64,000 bases of DNA, from contig VTPC01000990.1 of NCBI GenBank assembly GCA_011009095.1, positions 1 through 64,000 of the forward strand, given 5' to 3'. The position numbers and the translations under genes are program-made. This DNA comes from Ignelater luminosus. Taxonomy: Eukaryota > Arthropoda > Insecta > Coleoptera > Elateridae. A model generated the notes under the pieces. That model did no database searches and had not been told where the DNA came from. It worked only from the letters and a program-made list of their open reading frames with translations. This document shows positions 38,160 through 49,075 of the stretch, piece by piece. The first letter of the stretch is position 1. Each line of letters starts with the position of its first letter.

Positions 38160-38485
38160 GGATTTTTTCAAGTTCTATATTATTCCATTCATTTTGTATT
38201 AATTCTTTTTTGTAGGTTAAGCTATCACTTTAGTTTTAAAAACGTTTATCTGTAAATGTTTTACAATCATGTTTCATATATTTTTATTTTTTAGGTTTTC
38301 ATTTATTTACTAAATCAGTTTTAGTTTTAGTTTTTCGTTATGAACTGTTATTTAATTTGGAAAATAAATTTTAATAACAACCCACTTTTACTGTTACTAT
38401 TGACTATACAGGGGGTTGGCTAATCTATTCCGGTTTTTAGAAGGGGTTCGCGAGGAGAAGAAGGTTGGGAACCGCTGCTCTATAG

Positions 38486-39057
38486 TCTACAGTATTATTT
38501 CTTCTCAGCCTCGATCCGAACAGCCTGTATCCCAAGGTTAGCAATGAATCTCTTTGCAGACCGCAACACTCTTTCTGTGCCCGAGCTTTCACAGAATCGT
38601 AATTGACGTTGACGCAGTACTAAACATCTCGTAGCTCGAACTGGTTTTTTGGACACCATTAAATTATACCAATATTCATCTCTGTTATGCTACCGTTCTT
38701 TTTTGTTTGTGTCAAGTTCTTTCATTTCCATCAAGAACTTCGACCTTACCAAATAGTTACCATCAGTGTTTCGGTAATATATCTCAACTCAAGATATTTC
38801 TACGGAAACATCAGCAGTTACCGCACAAACACTAACCACCAAGTACGTCAAGCAAACGATCTCATTTCTGTTTGACCTAAGGGAGAAAAGAATTCCTTCC
38901 GGCAACCTACGATAATTGCGACGACGAAAGCACGCGACTGACTATCAGAGATTACTGTAAAGTTAGGAACATCAGAACGAAATGTCTGTTATTTTTTTTT
39001 GAATTGCTTACTGAATTAGATGAAGTATAAAAACATTAGTGAAAACATAGACCTTGT
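38486..39057. other. No gene recognised
   Basis: Spacer between the hAT target duplication and the inverted repeat of the next element. A 62-codon frame at 38,687-38,875 has no motif. Confidence 0.4.
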
Positions 39058-39096
39058 CATAATTGAAGACGCAAGTGAATGAAGGATTCATGTCAC
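39058..39096 (+). repeat. Terminal inverted repeat, left
   Basis: 39 bp starting CATAATTGAAGACGCAAGTG. It pairs with 42,562-42,600 at 35 of 39 positions (differences at positions 14, 21, 24 and 37). Confidence 0.8.
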
Positions 39097-39367
39097 AAAT
39101 AGTTTATTTTGAGAAAACAGCCTCTAAAGTTTTTTAAACAGTACTTTTTTGTGTTACAAAAAAATAAAACAAATTAAGTGGGGTTTAATAGACTTTTATT
39201 ATAAAATTTTAGTAACATATGAGAAAAAGAAAATCAAAACCAACTTTGGAACAGAAGTAAAAAAAAAGTCACATATATCCTTTATCAACTAAGAAAATTA
39301 AACAGATTAGAATTGACAATAAATGAAATAAGGATTTATGTCTCGTTTTTATAAATTATTTTGGGCT

Positions 39368-40100
39368 TTATGTAGTCTTCCTTATAGTTTTTCCGGTTTT
39401 TGGTTGAACGTTTTTATTTTCGGAAATAATGTTTTCATAAAAATATGTGAACTCCTCCTCAACGTAGACTATTTGATCTTGTAAATTGGAAAGCTTTTCA
39501 TCAGATATCTTATTTTTCTTTTCTTTAATATGGGCTAGAGTGTAATTCTCTGATGCAACTTTTTGGCATCCAGATTTCAAAATATTTACCTGCAAAAAAG
39601 GTGTGTGTTCATCTAAAGTATTTTTATACGAATATGATCCATATTCAGTAACACGGACCCATTTGATACCATCTCGAAAAGGCACCGGTTCATGTAGAAT
39701 TTTTTTTTTCCTGTTAATCAAATGAAGTTTTTCGGATATCTCGTCAATATTCTTAAAATGATGTTTCATATTAAATACTACCGAGTTTTTGACACTAGCA
39801 GATCTTATGATTATTCTGTACGTTTCACGGGTATAAATATTTTCATACTTTCGTAATACTTTTTCAATACGGCCAGTCTCTATTCGAGTCCATATATGAA
39901 TGGCCTACTTCTGGAAATTTATGATCGATAGTTTGCAAATATCCTTTAAAAATGAAATACTGATATAAAGTGTGATCAGATTAAAAATCTTGTTTTGTCC
40001 ACTGCAGGAATCTGACCATATGATGAGATGTTTAATACTGTTTTGTCTAGCACTAAATAGCTGAATGAATGTATGAAGGCAGCTACCTATCTCTAAGCTA
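39368..40100 (-). pseudogene. Transposase-like protein, C-terminal part
   Basis: Just below 40,100 the minus strand continues in shifted frames with HLIIWSDSCSGQNKIFNL, then FIFKGYLQTIDHKFPEVGHS and YMDSNRDW. In relatives this is the block 'FSD.C.GQN.N.....H.FP..GHSF.P.DR.FG', holding what look like the second and third acidic residues of a DDE/D-type site. From 39,769 to 39,368 an open frame reads KHHFKNIDEISEKLHLINRK, then GIKWVRVTEYGSYSYKNTL, then a lysine-rich tail ending GKTIRKTT. Frame changes between the parts mean the gene is broken or that introns lie there; both are possible. Catalytic function is inferred, not established. Confidence 0.55.
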
Positions 40101-41078
40101 CCTTTGGTAGCAATGTTTTCCGTCCATGTAAAAAAAAAATGCTTGATCCCCAGATTTTGATACTGTGTGTATACCGAAGTTATACAACGAGAGTTGCCTC
40201 AAATAGAACGCTTTGGACGTAGACAATTTTGGCAAAGGCAATGTCTGTTGTAAATCCATTGTGAGATAAGCTGTATTATCGTTTGTTTGAACAAAGTTTC
40301 TATTTCTTCTTTGTTGTTTAAATGCATACGTGTAGTTCTCTTTATGCTCAATATCATCTAAACCAGCATCACAAGTACTGCAGGTATCGCTTTTAGGTTG
40401 CCCGAAGGACAGATTAAAACGGGTTGAAAAAATATTGTTGTAACTACATTTTTTTATAAAGTACTTTTCTGGAAGGTTTTGCTCCTTGCACCAATCAATA
40501 CATAAATGGTACATTTTTGTTAAGTTTAGAAAAGGTGATAAGTACTTTTTGTTTAAATTTCTATTCCTCGAATAATGAGATTGGTCTGCAGGAAACTTTT
40601 CAATGTGAGTGACAACACAGTTTATCACTTCATTTGGAATTTTGTGTGGCCTGTTCTGGTGAACACCTCGCTTATCGGGGGATGATGCCGATAAACCACT
40701 TTTAAGTTTATTCTGAATGAGCTGAACTTTTTTGAAGGTAATTTGGTAGAGTGAACATATTGCAGTTTTACAAACTTTCAAAACTTTTTGATTGTATGTA
40801 ACTGTATACTTAAACGAGAATGATTTTGGTTTTTTAATGTTTTTTCGATGACGTTGGACAGGTTGAATAAAAATGCTTTTAAAGAGAAGTGCATTTTTTG
40901 AGTTTTGATCTAGCTGGTAAAATTTTTTAAATATTGTTGTTCTTGCTTCTTCGTCAAAATTTTCGTTGCAGTTGAGAGTGCATTTTTCTTTTTGGCACAA
41001 GAAACCTAGTTCAACTTTTTTTGACGGAACTAGCATTCCTTTTTGGTTAATATAGCTTTCTCCTTTTTGTCTAGCCAT
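40098..41078 (-). CDS. Transposase-like protein (DUF7869-like), central part
   Basis: 326 open codons from MARQKGESYINQKG. The start is probably not a true start: the frame upstream (41,071-41,441) ends NWKRYKSSN at the same place, and relatives read through 'NWKRN.RK..R..G..Y.S..GK.V', so a one-base shift separates the two. Features in order: a four-cysteine cluster (LCQKEKCTLNCNE, residues about 28-40), a basic stretch HRKNIKKPKSFSFKY, VLKVCKTAICSLYQITFKKV (a DNA-binding-like helix pair), HYSRNRNLNKKYLSPFLNLT, the metal-binding-like SDTCSTCDAG, and LTMDLQQTLPLPKLSTSKAF, whose Asp is the probable first catalytic acid, then LYNFGIHTVSKSGDQAFFF. The frame ends at DGKHCYQR and continues in a shifted frame below. 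Nuclear DNA-binding transposase is my best reading of its role. Confidence 0.6.
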   Translation of the reverse strand: MARQKGESYINQKGMLVPSKKVELGFLCQKEKCTLNCNENFDEEARTTIFKKFYQLDQNSKNALLFKSIFIQPVQRHRKNIKKPKSFSFKYTVTYNQKVLKVCKTAICSLYQITFKKVQLIQNKLKSGLSASSPDKRGVHQNRPHKIPNEVINCVVTHIEKFPADQSHYSRNRNLNKKYLSPFLNLTKMYHLCIDWCKEQNLPEKYFIKKCSYNNIFSTRFNLSFGQPKSDTCSTCDAGLDDIEHKENYTYAFKQQRRNRNFVQTNDNTAYLTMDLQQTLPLPKLSTSKAFYLRQLSLYNFGIHTVSKSGDQAFFFYMDGKHCYQR

Positions 41079-41441
41079 TGCTGCTTTTGTATCTTTTCCA
41101 GTTGTCTAAGTTCTTTTGTCGCTTCCTAGATGTTTTTTCGGGCAGCTGGAATATCTTCTTTTGAACTTTCTCGATCAATGCATTATTATTTTTAGTAATC
41201 AGTTTATTTACATCTTCACTATTGATTATTTTACTTCCTTTATCTTTATTTTCCAGCGTTTTTAAAGTCTTTATCTGGTCTTCGATGTTTTCAACGTCAT
41301 TATGAATGATCTTTCTTGACTTTGTTGATAGGAATCCTTTTCTAGATTTCAGTTCCTTTGAATAGTCCAAGTTGCTGTCGTCAGGGGTCTCATCTGAAGT
41401 ATCTGGTACATAATCATCTGAAGAACCGTTGTCAGACCAAT
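41071..41441 (-). CDS. Transposase-like protein, acidic repeat exon C
   Basis: The exon begins at 41,441 after TTTTAG (intron 41,499-41,442, 58 nt, GTAAGT donor). It codes DWSDNGSSDDYVPDTSDE, then SNLDYSKELKSRKGFL, then a coiled lysine/asparagine-rich stretch, and KTSRKRQKNLDNWKRY at the edge of the central part. The first half is a diverged copy of exon B (SDETSDNTDSDYAEQLKSRK), so this leader region arose by tandem duplication of an exon. The phase-1 junction with exon B gives VKQADL-D-WSDN without a break. Confidence 0.6.
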
Positions 41442-41499
41442 CTAAAAAGAAACAAAATAAAAACCTCTTCAAGTTTTCAATTGGACCAGCAAAACTTAC

Positions 41500-41748
41500 C
41501 TAAATCTGCCTGTTTTACAGGATTAATTGTATTATCCTTTTTGCTTATTATCATACTTTCTTTTTCATTATTTCCCGGCGTTTGTAAAGCTACCTGGTCT
41601 TTGAAGTTTTCCAGGTCATTATTTATTTTCTTTTTATTTGATACACTAGCCCCTAGAATATTTGACTTTAGAGATAGGGGTCTTTTTCTAGATTTTAATT
41701 GCTCTGCATAATCAGAATCAGTATTGTCAGAAGTCTCATCTGAGCCGT
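41500..41748 (-). CDS. Transposase-like protein, acidic repeat exon B
   Basis: 249 nt (83 codons) between TTTTAG at 41,749 and the donor GTAAGT at 41,499. It codes GSDETSDNTDSDYAEQLKSR then KRPLSLKSNILGASVSNKKK and ends NTINPVKQADL. It is homologous to exon C downstream; its introns also resemble each other (both contain CAAGTTTTCA and end AAACTTACC or CAACTTACC on the plus strand). Phase-1 introns on both sides make the exon symmetrical and so free to duplicate without breaking the frame. Confidence 0.6.
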
Positions 41749-41810
41749 CTAAAACAACAATAACAAAATATGTACCTCATCAAGTTTTCATTTCAACTAC
41801 CGCAACTTAC

Positions 41811-41914
41811 CGTAGGAACTTTGTTTTACAGGGGTAGTATTAACTTTGCTAATAAACCTTTCTAGAGAATTATTATTGTCACTCTTGGCTGGGCTCCTGC
41901 TGTCATTTGAACTA
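41811..41914 (-). CDS. Transposase-like protein, upstream exon A
   Basis: After GGGTCCCAG the frame reads SSNDSRSPAKSDNNNSLERF and ends TTPVKQSSY, then the donor GTAAGT at 41,810 (intron 41,810-41,749, 62 nt). The ending 'PVKQ' matches the end of exon B. How it joins the first Met exon is unclear: MCAVKVKNSANVSARSM (42,191 down to about 42,105, donor GTAAGT) lies upstream, but the phases do not agree through any acceptor I tried, so either a small exon was missed or the 5' end is broken. Confidence 0.45.
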
Positions 41915-42561
41915 CTGGGACCCAAAAACGAAAGAAAGACACTGTTAAAAGAAAATACCTGTTTGCAAGTTTAAGATAAATTTATCATTTTGCTTTTTGT
42001 ACTAAACGATGAAAAACCACCGCAAAACTTAAACGTGAATAAAACGCAATAATATTTTTTAGGTTATATTTTAAATAAAAGCAGTTATAACTTTTATACT
42101 TACCCTTATTAGTCTGTTCTTTTGCAAGTTTTAAAATTAGCATGCTTCTTGCCGACACATTAGCACTATTTTTTACTTTCACTGCACACATTTAAGTCTT
42201 CTATCGCGTAAAAAGTATAAAAATGTAGAGCACAAAACCATCAGTACTGATACATTTCTAACCTAACATTGTGGTGCTATGTTCGTTTTGTTAATATTTT
42301 TGCAGGTTTCTACTAATTTACAATGGATAAAGAATTTATGAAGCAATAATTTGAAATGTTAGTGAATAAGGGATCTATAATCAGAAATCAAGCGTACATA
42401 AATCTTTTATCCATTAAGTTTTGTTGAAATTAGATTAACACAGATCCTTTAGCATCCCGTAACTTTTTAATTTTATACAATAGAACTACGAAACTGATCC
42501 CAAAAAATTTTTGGGTACATAAAACCTTTATTCACCAAAAAATCTCAATTTTTAAAAAAAT

Positions 42562-42600
42562 GTTACATGAATCCTTGATCCACTTGTGTCTTCAATTATG
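42562..42600 (-). repeat. Terminal inverted repeat, right
   Basis: Inverted partner of 39,058-39,096. On the minus strand it begins CATAATTGAAGACACAAGTG. Confidence 0.8.
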
Positions 42601-45600
42601 GAATTATTGGGAAAGAGCATTTCACCACTACTAATAAGCAAGGCATACAAAGATATTTAATATTATTTTTTAGATTTTATTTATCATTCTGTAAAGCACG
42701 TTCCACTGTCTTGCAAATTTTTACACACATTATTCAAAAATGTAAAGATTTTGTAATTTGCAACTTAGCAATTTAGGCTCATTTTGACATTTCTATCTAA
42801 AACAGACTTTTAGAGAATTTTTTAAGGCTTTATGAAAACGTAAAATTCATCTACACATTTTACAAATCTCTAGGTAGGTTGAGAGATTTTCTGTCAACAA
42901 ATAAATATTATGGTAAGTACCAGTATTAAAGAGAGAAGATGTATTATGAACATTTGCATATTAGGGCAAAATCTGAATTCACTGCTTTCTAAAATAACGT
43001 TTTTGCTTCTCTTCCAACTCATGCCCAAGGCCACTAACTAAGGTTAGTCATAGCTTTTTTTCCTGTTTGAGGGTAACCAAAAGTTTAGAACGGTAAACTA
43101 ACAATAAGTATGAAATATCAAAAAGTAACTTTTCTTAAAGCGTGACCAACAGAAAATTAGAATGACAATACGAGCAGAATTAGAATTAGATAAACAGGTA
43201 ACAATATATAATGTTCAAGATTGATTTAGACATATTTAAAACAATTTTAACTGTTTATGGCAATTTTTAATTTAATTTCTTGTATGTTGTTCATTGAACA
43301 ATATTCTTGTTATTAGAGTTTCATGTTTCTTAACTCTGTAATATTTTAGTACGTAATAAAACCAGGATGTTTATTTGCAATCATAACTGTTTGAAATAGT
43401 AGATCATCTGTTGGTAAAACGTAATTAATAGGCAAAACATCTACACATTCTATCAAAGTACATAGTAGTTTAAATTAGAACTCGCAATTAAATGCATCAT
43501 AAAATGAAAGAATGTAGTTTAGTACACATTAAGTAATTTATGAACTTAATCTTTAGAAATTAATTTGCGTTTTTTTGTATGATCACCTTTACAACATTAG
43601 AAAAAGTCATGATATTGCAATTAATGTTTGAAATTTAATCAGTTCGTTATTTTAAAAAGGTGAGCAATTAATTGTTTAGATAATCTATAAAAAATTGTCA
43701 ACAGTATTTATGTCAAGGAAATGGTTTCAAACTTCCATCATTCCTTTTTGTTTATTTGAAGAGGTTCCAACGATCACGAGCGACCTTTACATTGCACTAC
43801 TTATCGGTATTAGCAATCAAAGTACTTTCTCGCAGAAGTTCTCAGAGCTATTGAAATTGCTTTCAATGTCACTACTTTTAAATAAGTTTTTTTTTTACTA
43901 CAGAATAGTTTTCAGGATACCCCCAGCTTGTTAGAAAATTAAAATTTATTTCTACGTGAACTTAATCGTAGTTCCTGCAGCATTTTTGGAAAGACTAAAC
44001 TTTAAAGGGTAATCGGTTTAAAAAAGAGGAATACAAAAAATGACCAGTTCACAAAGCGACCTGATTGTGATTTGTACACTGAATACGTTGAAATACCAAG
44101 TAACAGTGTTACAAAAAGCCGACAAAGGAGCGATAAATCTGGAAGTGGAATTATATATCACCCAACAGCCAGGTCCAAATAAATAAAGGAAATGCCCAGA
44201 CGATACCTTAGAGAATTGCGGTCACATACGTGAAGCATCTTCGTCATAAACAAAAAGGGAGAAAAACAGTAGTTAGACATGCGGGAGCTTTCCATAATAG
44301 CAACACTAGTGGTCATTTCTAGGCATCTATTTCTCTAGTGTGTGTATGATGGTCATTTAGCTATACGCGACTTATAAGTTAAACGACATCGTTGCTTCTT
44401 CCGTAGTGATTACAAATCAACTTAGTTATAAGTACATTTATTAGTTTTTACATTTTAATAAATCATAATAAGTTACTCTTTCATCACGTGAACTTTCCAG
44501 ATGATTTTTAACAAAAAAAGACCTTTCATGTTGTTTATAGGATAATAGGTTTTTATAAAAGGATATAGCGGCAATAACAAGTGATAAGATTACAATTATG
44601 TTATTTACAATGTTCTTTAATAGCAAGATTGTGACGTACAAAATGGTAATAAAAGCTTCTAATGGGTGTCTTTTCAATGCTCATTAAAACACTATAATAA
44701 GCCGATATTAGTATATAAGAAGTTGCAAAGCGACATTCTACTCTATTAATGTAAATGTATTAAGTACAGACATCTTCCATTTATATAAACATAAAAGTAT
44801 ATTCACATATCTCCGGCTTGTAAAAATGTCAATTGAATCGTGTTCGTTTTGAATCCTCATTGAAATCATTAACAATGCAGCAAAAAAATTCTTTTTTCTA
44901 TAAATAAAAAGAACTCATTATAAGTTAATAATTTTTCTTTTTATCTTCGAGTCGAGATAATTCTTCGGCAAACGCTTCCTCGTTTCTAAACCAGTTGTTA
45001 CATTGCAATAAAACTAATTAGTAATCTCGACACCTGCATCTGCCCCCTTATTTGAACATGGGTGATGTTGCACAGTCGATACAAATTACCAAAGATGATC
45101 TAGTTACAGATGCCTATAAAGGCAATAATGTACATACCATCTAGACATGTAATGGATTTTAGTGCATTTTTCTCATATCTAATGGACTCTTTCGTTAAAT
45201 GCTACAACTTTTTTTTTATTTTCTTGAATACCAAATGGTTTACAACATTACGTTTCCGTGATGTTAAAGTTTAATTTGCAATGCATAAAAGGAAAGATTT
45301 AGACAGATAAAGATGAAACCTTACTTTTATTCTCTAAGGTGCAATGGTTATAAAAGAAACTGAATACCATGACTGGAAAAAAACATAAGAAGTAAATATT
45401 TTAGATTTTTGTTTAACAAAGCAGAGATTTATTTACTGAGTTCCTGCTAATTTTTATCCATTAATGCTCATGTGTTCTACATCCAGGAAAAACGTAAAAT
45501 AAACGTTAACAAGAATATTTCAGAAGAATGAATCACAGGGTAAGCAGAATTTTTGTATTATAATATGACTATTGAACTAAAGAAAACAATGAATTGGTCT

Positions 45601-47059
45601 ACATCCCCGATAGTTCCACATCTCTTGTTTGTTTCCAACAAATTGTTATTAAGAAATTAAGGGACACTGATTTCTCAGGAAAAATTTAACTAATATTATC
45701 CCATGACACCGAATTCTCTAGTTTGTAATTTCTGTAACTAAAACCTCAAATTGCTTTTTTCTAAAATCAGTACTGCATTTTGCACCTTTTTCTAGATTTT
45801 GGTTTATCCATAAATATTCTATCTACTTACTGATACAATAACACCGACATAAAATTGTAAATCGTACAGTAGCTATTTGACAGTGACGTTTCTATTACTT
45901 TTAACATTCACATATTTCATTGGCTGTAATGCAACGGTGGTCTGCATTTACAATTAGATTTCATAAAATATTATCGTATAATAACGAGTATCTCAGAAAT
46001 ATTTACGTCAGGGTTAGCTATGAATACAAAATCATATCTCTCTGCTTACATGATACATAGATAAATTATAATGAATTGAAAAACTGCCAAACCTGACATT
46101 TTATGTGCCATTTTAAAAGAGGTTGAAAGTGTTTTCTGTTATTACAGATTAAACACAAATTAATACGTCTTTTAATGTTTTAATGTTTTCAATCAAGAGA
46201 GTTGCCTTGAGTAAACATTTTGATTACTGATTTATGAAGATGTAACTTGCCACTAAAATTGACGATTAAAACCATCAGAACAACAGACGTTCTCGGCTCC
46301 AAAACCAACTCTGAAATAAATATTTAGGCAACTCTCGTTATAAAGCTAACTTTCTTTGGAATGGAGGAAATATAATCCAGTTAGTTAACAGGAACTTTAC
46401 TTGTTTATGATTTTACACTCAAACAAATTCAACCATTTTTGTAACAGAATAGAAAATAAAATGAATAATTTGTACACAGATCTAGAACAAATAATGCATG
46501 AATATGTTACTGTCATAATCCAGAAAGAAAGAAAACAAAATATTAGGTTTTCGACAAAGCAGACAATGAAATTAGATTAAGACATAATAGAGAAAGCACA
46601 GACAAGAAAAAAACACTTTCAAGATTCCATCGTACCTCATGTAAAAGAATTCTGTGTATTGCGCCAGCATAGTACATTTGGTTGCCTTGGGATGCGAGTA
46701 TAAAGCTGTACAGGTAAATAAAGTAAAGTCAAATACAATACTGATTACAACCACTAAAGAAAAGGACAAACTAACAAATACAAACGCCAAATCGTCCTAC
46801 TTCCCTAAACAGTGAGTCTATAAAATAAAATCAGTAAACTATGCACACATTTATTAGTCTAAGACCCTTATAAGAGCATCAATAAATCCAAAATCTACCG
46901 ATTTCTAATTATGAGCTATGAAAACTAACACCTAAGTTAAAAATGTCGAACCCTTCTCCATACATTCCTATCTCAGTGCTATTCAATCCGTAAACCAAAT
47001 TAATCTTTAAGTAACTATAATTTTATTAAAACTTTATTATAGGAATTATTTCAGTTTTT
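42601..47059. other. No gene recognised
   Basis: Long AT-rich stretch. Short frames such as 43,695-43,934 plus and 44,441-44,677 minus (hydrophobic) and a 28-codon frame MGDVAQSIQITKDDLVTDAY at 45,059 have no family I can name. No repeat pair found by eye. Confidence 0.4.
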
Positions 47060-47560
47060 TTTTCGACATTCGACCCTGTATCAAAAAGTAGAATTTTTGG
47101 CGTAGCCTTTAACCAACTTTGATGTACCACCTCGTTGTCAGCTGTAAACTTCTGGCCTTGCAAATGCTCTTTCAAAGTTCCAAACAAAAAAAATTTGATG
47201 GCGCCAGATTTGGACCGTATGGTGGATGTTTCAACACCTCAAATTTTAGTTCGTTTAGTGTATTCACTGTAACTAGGCGCAGTAGGCGTTATCATGAAGA
47301 GGGCGAAGTCTCCGGCGTTTCGATCTTATCGAGAACTTCAACCTGTTTACGAGCACTAGTCACAGTTTGACTCTTTTTCACCAACATCATCAGAATGACT
47401 GGACTCCTACTTCACTGTTCATCGACGTTTTGTCCTTCTTGTTTGGATCTTTCCACCCATTCATACACTCTACTCGGACTAGAACAACTGTCTTCATCAG
47501 AAGGTTTCACTTCCTACGATTAGAAAAACCAATGACGCTTCTTTGCTCTCCCATGGTGCA
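47060..47560 (-). pseudogene. Decayed mariner transposase
   Basis: On the minus strand, from MGEQRSVIGFSNRRK (ATG at 47,554), the region passes through VYEWVERSKQEGQNVDEQ (family 'VYEW.KRFKEGRE.VEDD'). It then jumps over a large deletion to LRPLHDNAYCA (near 47,290, second catalytic Asp kept) and HPPYGPNLAPSNFF (47,194-47,240), where both Asp residues of 'SPDLAPSD' have become Asn. A worn C-terminus follows. Order and spacing fit the N-terminal domain and the end of a DD34D mariner of the SETMAR-like kind. Several frames and stops: dead and old. Plus-strand frames at 47,119-47,370 and 47,367-47,774 are its shadows. Confidence 0.7.
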
Positions 47561-48239
47561 ATTTGACAGCAGAACGGCATGGAATGTGCTAAGAAGCCAC
47601 ATTATGTCCCAAGTTAAGATTTTTCGCTGTGTGTACATTTCCATGAACTTCAAAACAAAATTCCTGTTATATAATGCTTTTTCAACAAACAAACGAGGAG
47701 GTCACTTGAATTTTCGTATTTTACCCAAAGTATGTATGTCTACAAGTAAAGAAAAAACTGGCGATTTTCTTTAAAACTCATCCAGAATACCAGAATGTGG
47801 TTTTCAAGCAAGACTAGCATCTAGAATCACGTAAAGTACTTATTACTTAGTTGAGTTTAAAATATTTATCTAAGATCCATAAAGGCGAAGGGTAAGGAAT
47901 CCTTCTAGAGAATGTGACCTTTTCTATAAAGAATACAAGCTCACAGTTTTATCAAATTAACTTTCTTAACTTTCACATCTGACTGTTTCACACTGAGGTT
48001 ACAACAAATTGTTAGAGAAGACTTAAAAAACTTTCTAAATACTTCCGCAAGGAAGAACAGGCAACTTACTTAAGCACCAATAGTGTTTTCCTTTGTCATT
48101 TTTATTGTCATTTAACTTAGAAATAGAGACGCCCAAAGTATTTTCAAAAAGGTCGCTTGTAAGTAGGTACTTATTTGTTTAATAAATTGTTTATATAGTT
48201 AACTTCTCAATTCATCTAAAATCCTACCTGCAAAATAAT

Positions 48240-49075
48240 TTTTTGAGACAGGATATATTGGACTTTTCCTGTGTGATGAAGTCTTTTTTATTTATTTTTT
48301 TTATTCAATTGAGTTTTTGGGACATTTTATGCTTGTGCTTCATTGTGGACAACAACTATTATTGCTCAAATCGAGTATTGAATTCTGTCACTTCTTTTTT
48401 TCTAAACACTTCTTCTTTCTGTCGCAGTTCTTTTACAATTTTGCGTCTGCTTCTCATTTCTTCTTGACTCTGCGTCAATCGGTCTACTTTTATCTAGTTT
48501 TTTTATCAAACTATTTTATTGAGTCAAGTTTTGCAGATTGATCGGGGTTTTCATGCCAATTGAGCTTCTTGTGCTGTTTATGTTTTTGCTGCTTTGAGTC
48601 TAATATTCAAAGAAATTGTCTATTTTGTTCTAACCTTATCAGTTCAAATCGGAGCTTGGATTTTGTAGGTTTTCTTAAAACGCCTCTTTCTATCGTAGTC
48701 TTCTTCCAATTGTGCTTCTTCTTTTCATTTCTTTTTAAAAGTATCAGCCGTTTATCTCTTTTTTATTGAACTTTCTTTTGAGTTAGACTTTACGGATTGA
48801 TTGGAATCTTCGGATCATTTGAACTGCTGCTGTTTATGTTTGTACTTCTTTGAAGCTAACTCAATATTCAAAAAACTGTCTATTTATTTTTTGAGCTATT
48901 ACAGCTCAAATCGGAACTTCGATTGCGTCAGATACTATTTTACTTCTGAGCTACTACAAATCAAATCAAAGCTTGGATTCCGTCAGTTTTTTTCCAAACG
49001 CCTTCTCTATCACACTTCTCTTCCAATTTTACGTCTACTTCTCATTTTTTTTGGATTTATCTATTATTCTTTTTA
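48240..49075. repeat. Three-copy tandem repeat of about 270-290 bp
   Basis: Units start near 48,240, 48,490 and 48,755. Each has a T-rich opening, then TTTATGTTTTTGCTGCTTTG or TTTATGTTTGTACTTCTTTG, then AATATTCAAAGAAATTGTCT or a variant, CAAATCGGAGCTTGGATT or a variant, and a closing CTTCTTCCAATTGTGCTTCT or TTCTCTTCCAATTTTACGTC. Read on the minus strand the units code broken Lys/Arg/Glu-rich sequence (RSRRKIVKELRQKEEVFRKK is one), so an old coding repeat for a charged coiled-coil is possible. Open frames on the plus strand here are low-complexity. Confidence 0.65.

Larger units (their letters stand above)
34690..38477 (+). mobile_element. hAT transposon of the ZBED type, broken by a mariner
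   Basis: The right end is clear: GGGTTCGCGAGGAGAAGAAG followed by GTTGGGAACCGCTG, ending at 38,477, resembles the common hAT end 'CAG.GGTTC.CAACC...' read inwards. CTCTATAG (38,478-38,485) would be the 8-bp target duplication. The left end is weak: CTGTAGTTCTGGGAATCCCC near 34,685 is a possible degenerate partner, but no matching 8-mer precedes it. Inside are a BED finger, a hAT transposase in several frames, and a 1262-bp mariner at 35,427-36,688 that accounts for one break. Confidence 0.7.
39058..42600 (-). mobile_element. 3.5-kb DNA element with TIRs and a DUF7869-like protein
   Basis: The two ends (39,058-39,096 and 42,562-42,600) are inverted repeats, 35 of 39 positions identical, beginning CATAATTGAAGAC and containing AAGGATTCATGT. 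A submotif close to ACATAAATCCTTTATC recurs just inside both ends in both orientations: near 39,079, 39,271 and 39,325 on the left, and near 42,395, 42,516 and 42,565 on the right. The single gene between runs on the minus strand with short introns. Terminal plus subterminal repeats around one gene are the hallmark of a cut-and-paste DNA transposon. No certain target duplication is seen, so the exact termini may lie a few bases further out. The protein resembles a family widespread in arthropods and cnidarians, which I believe is catalogued under DUF7869; I cannot place it in a named transposon superfamily. Confidence 0.7.

Noticed and set aside
47119-47774. Two overlapping plus-strand frames of 83 and 135 codons
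   Set aside because: The minus strand carries mariner blocks (HDNA, HPPYGPNLAP), so these are shadows.
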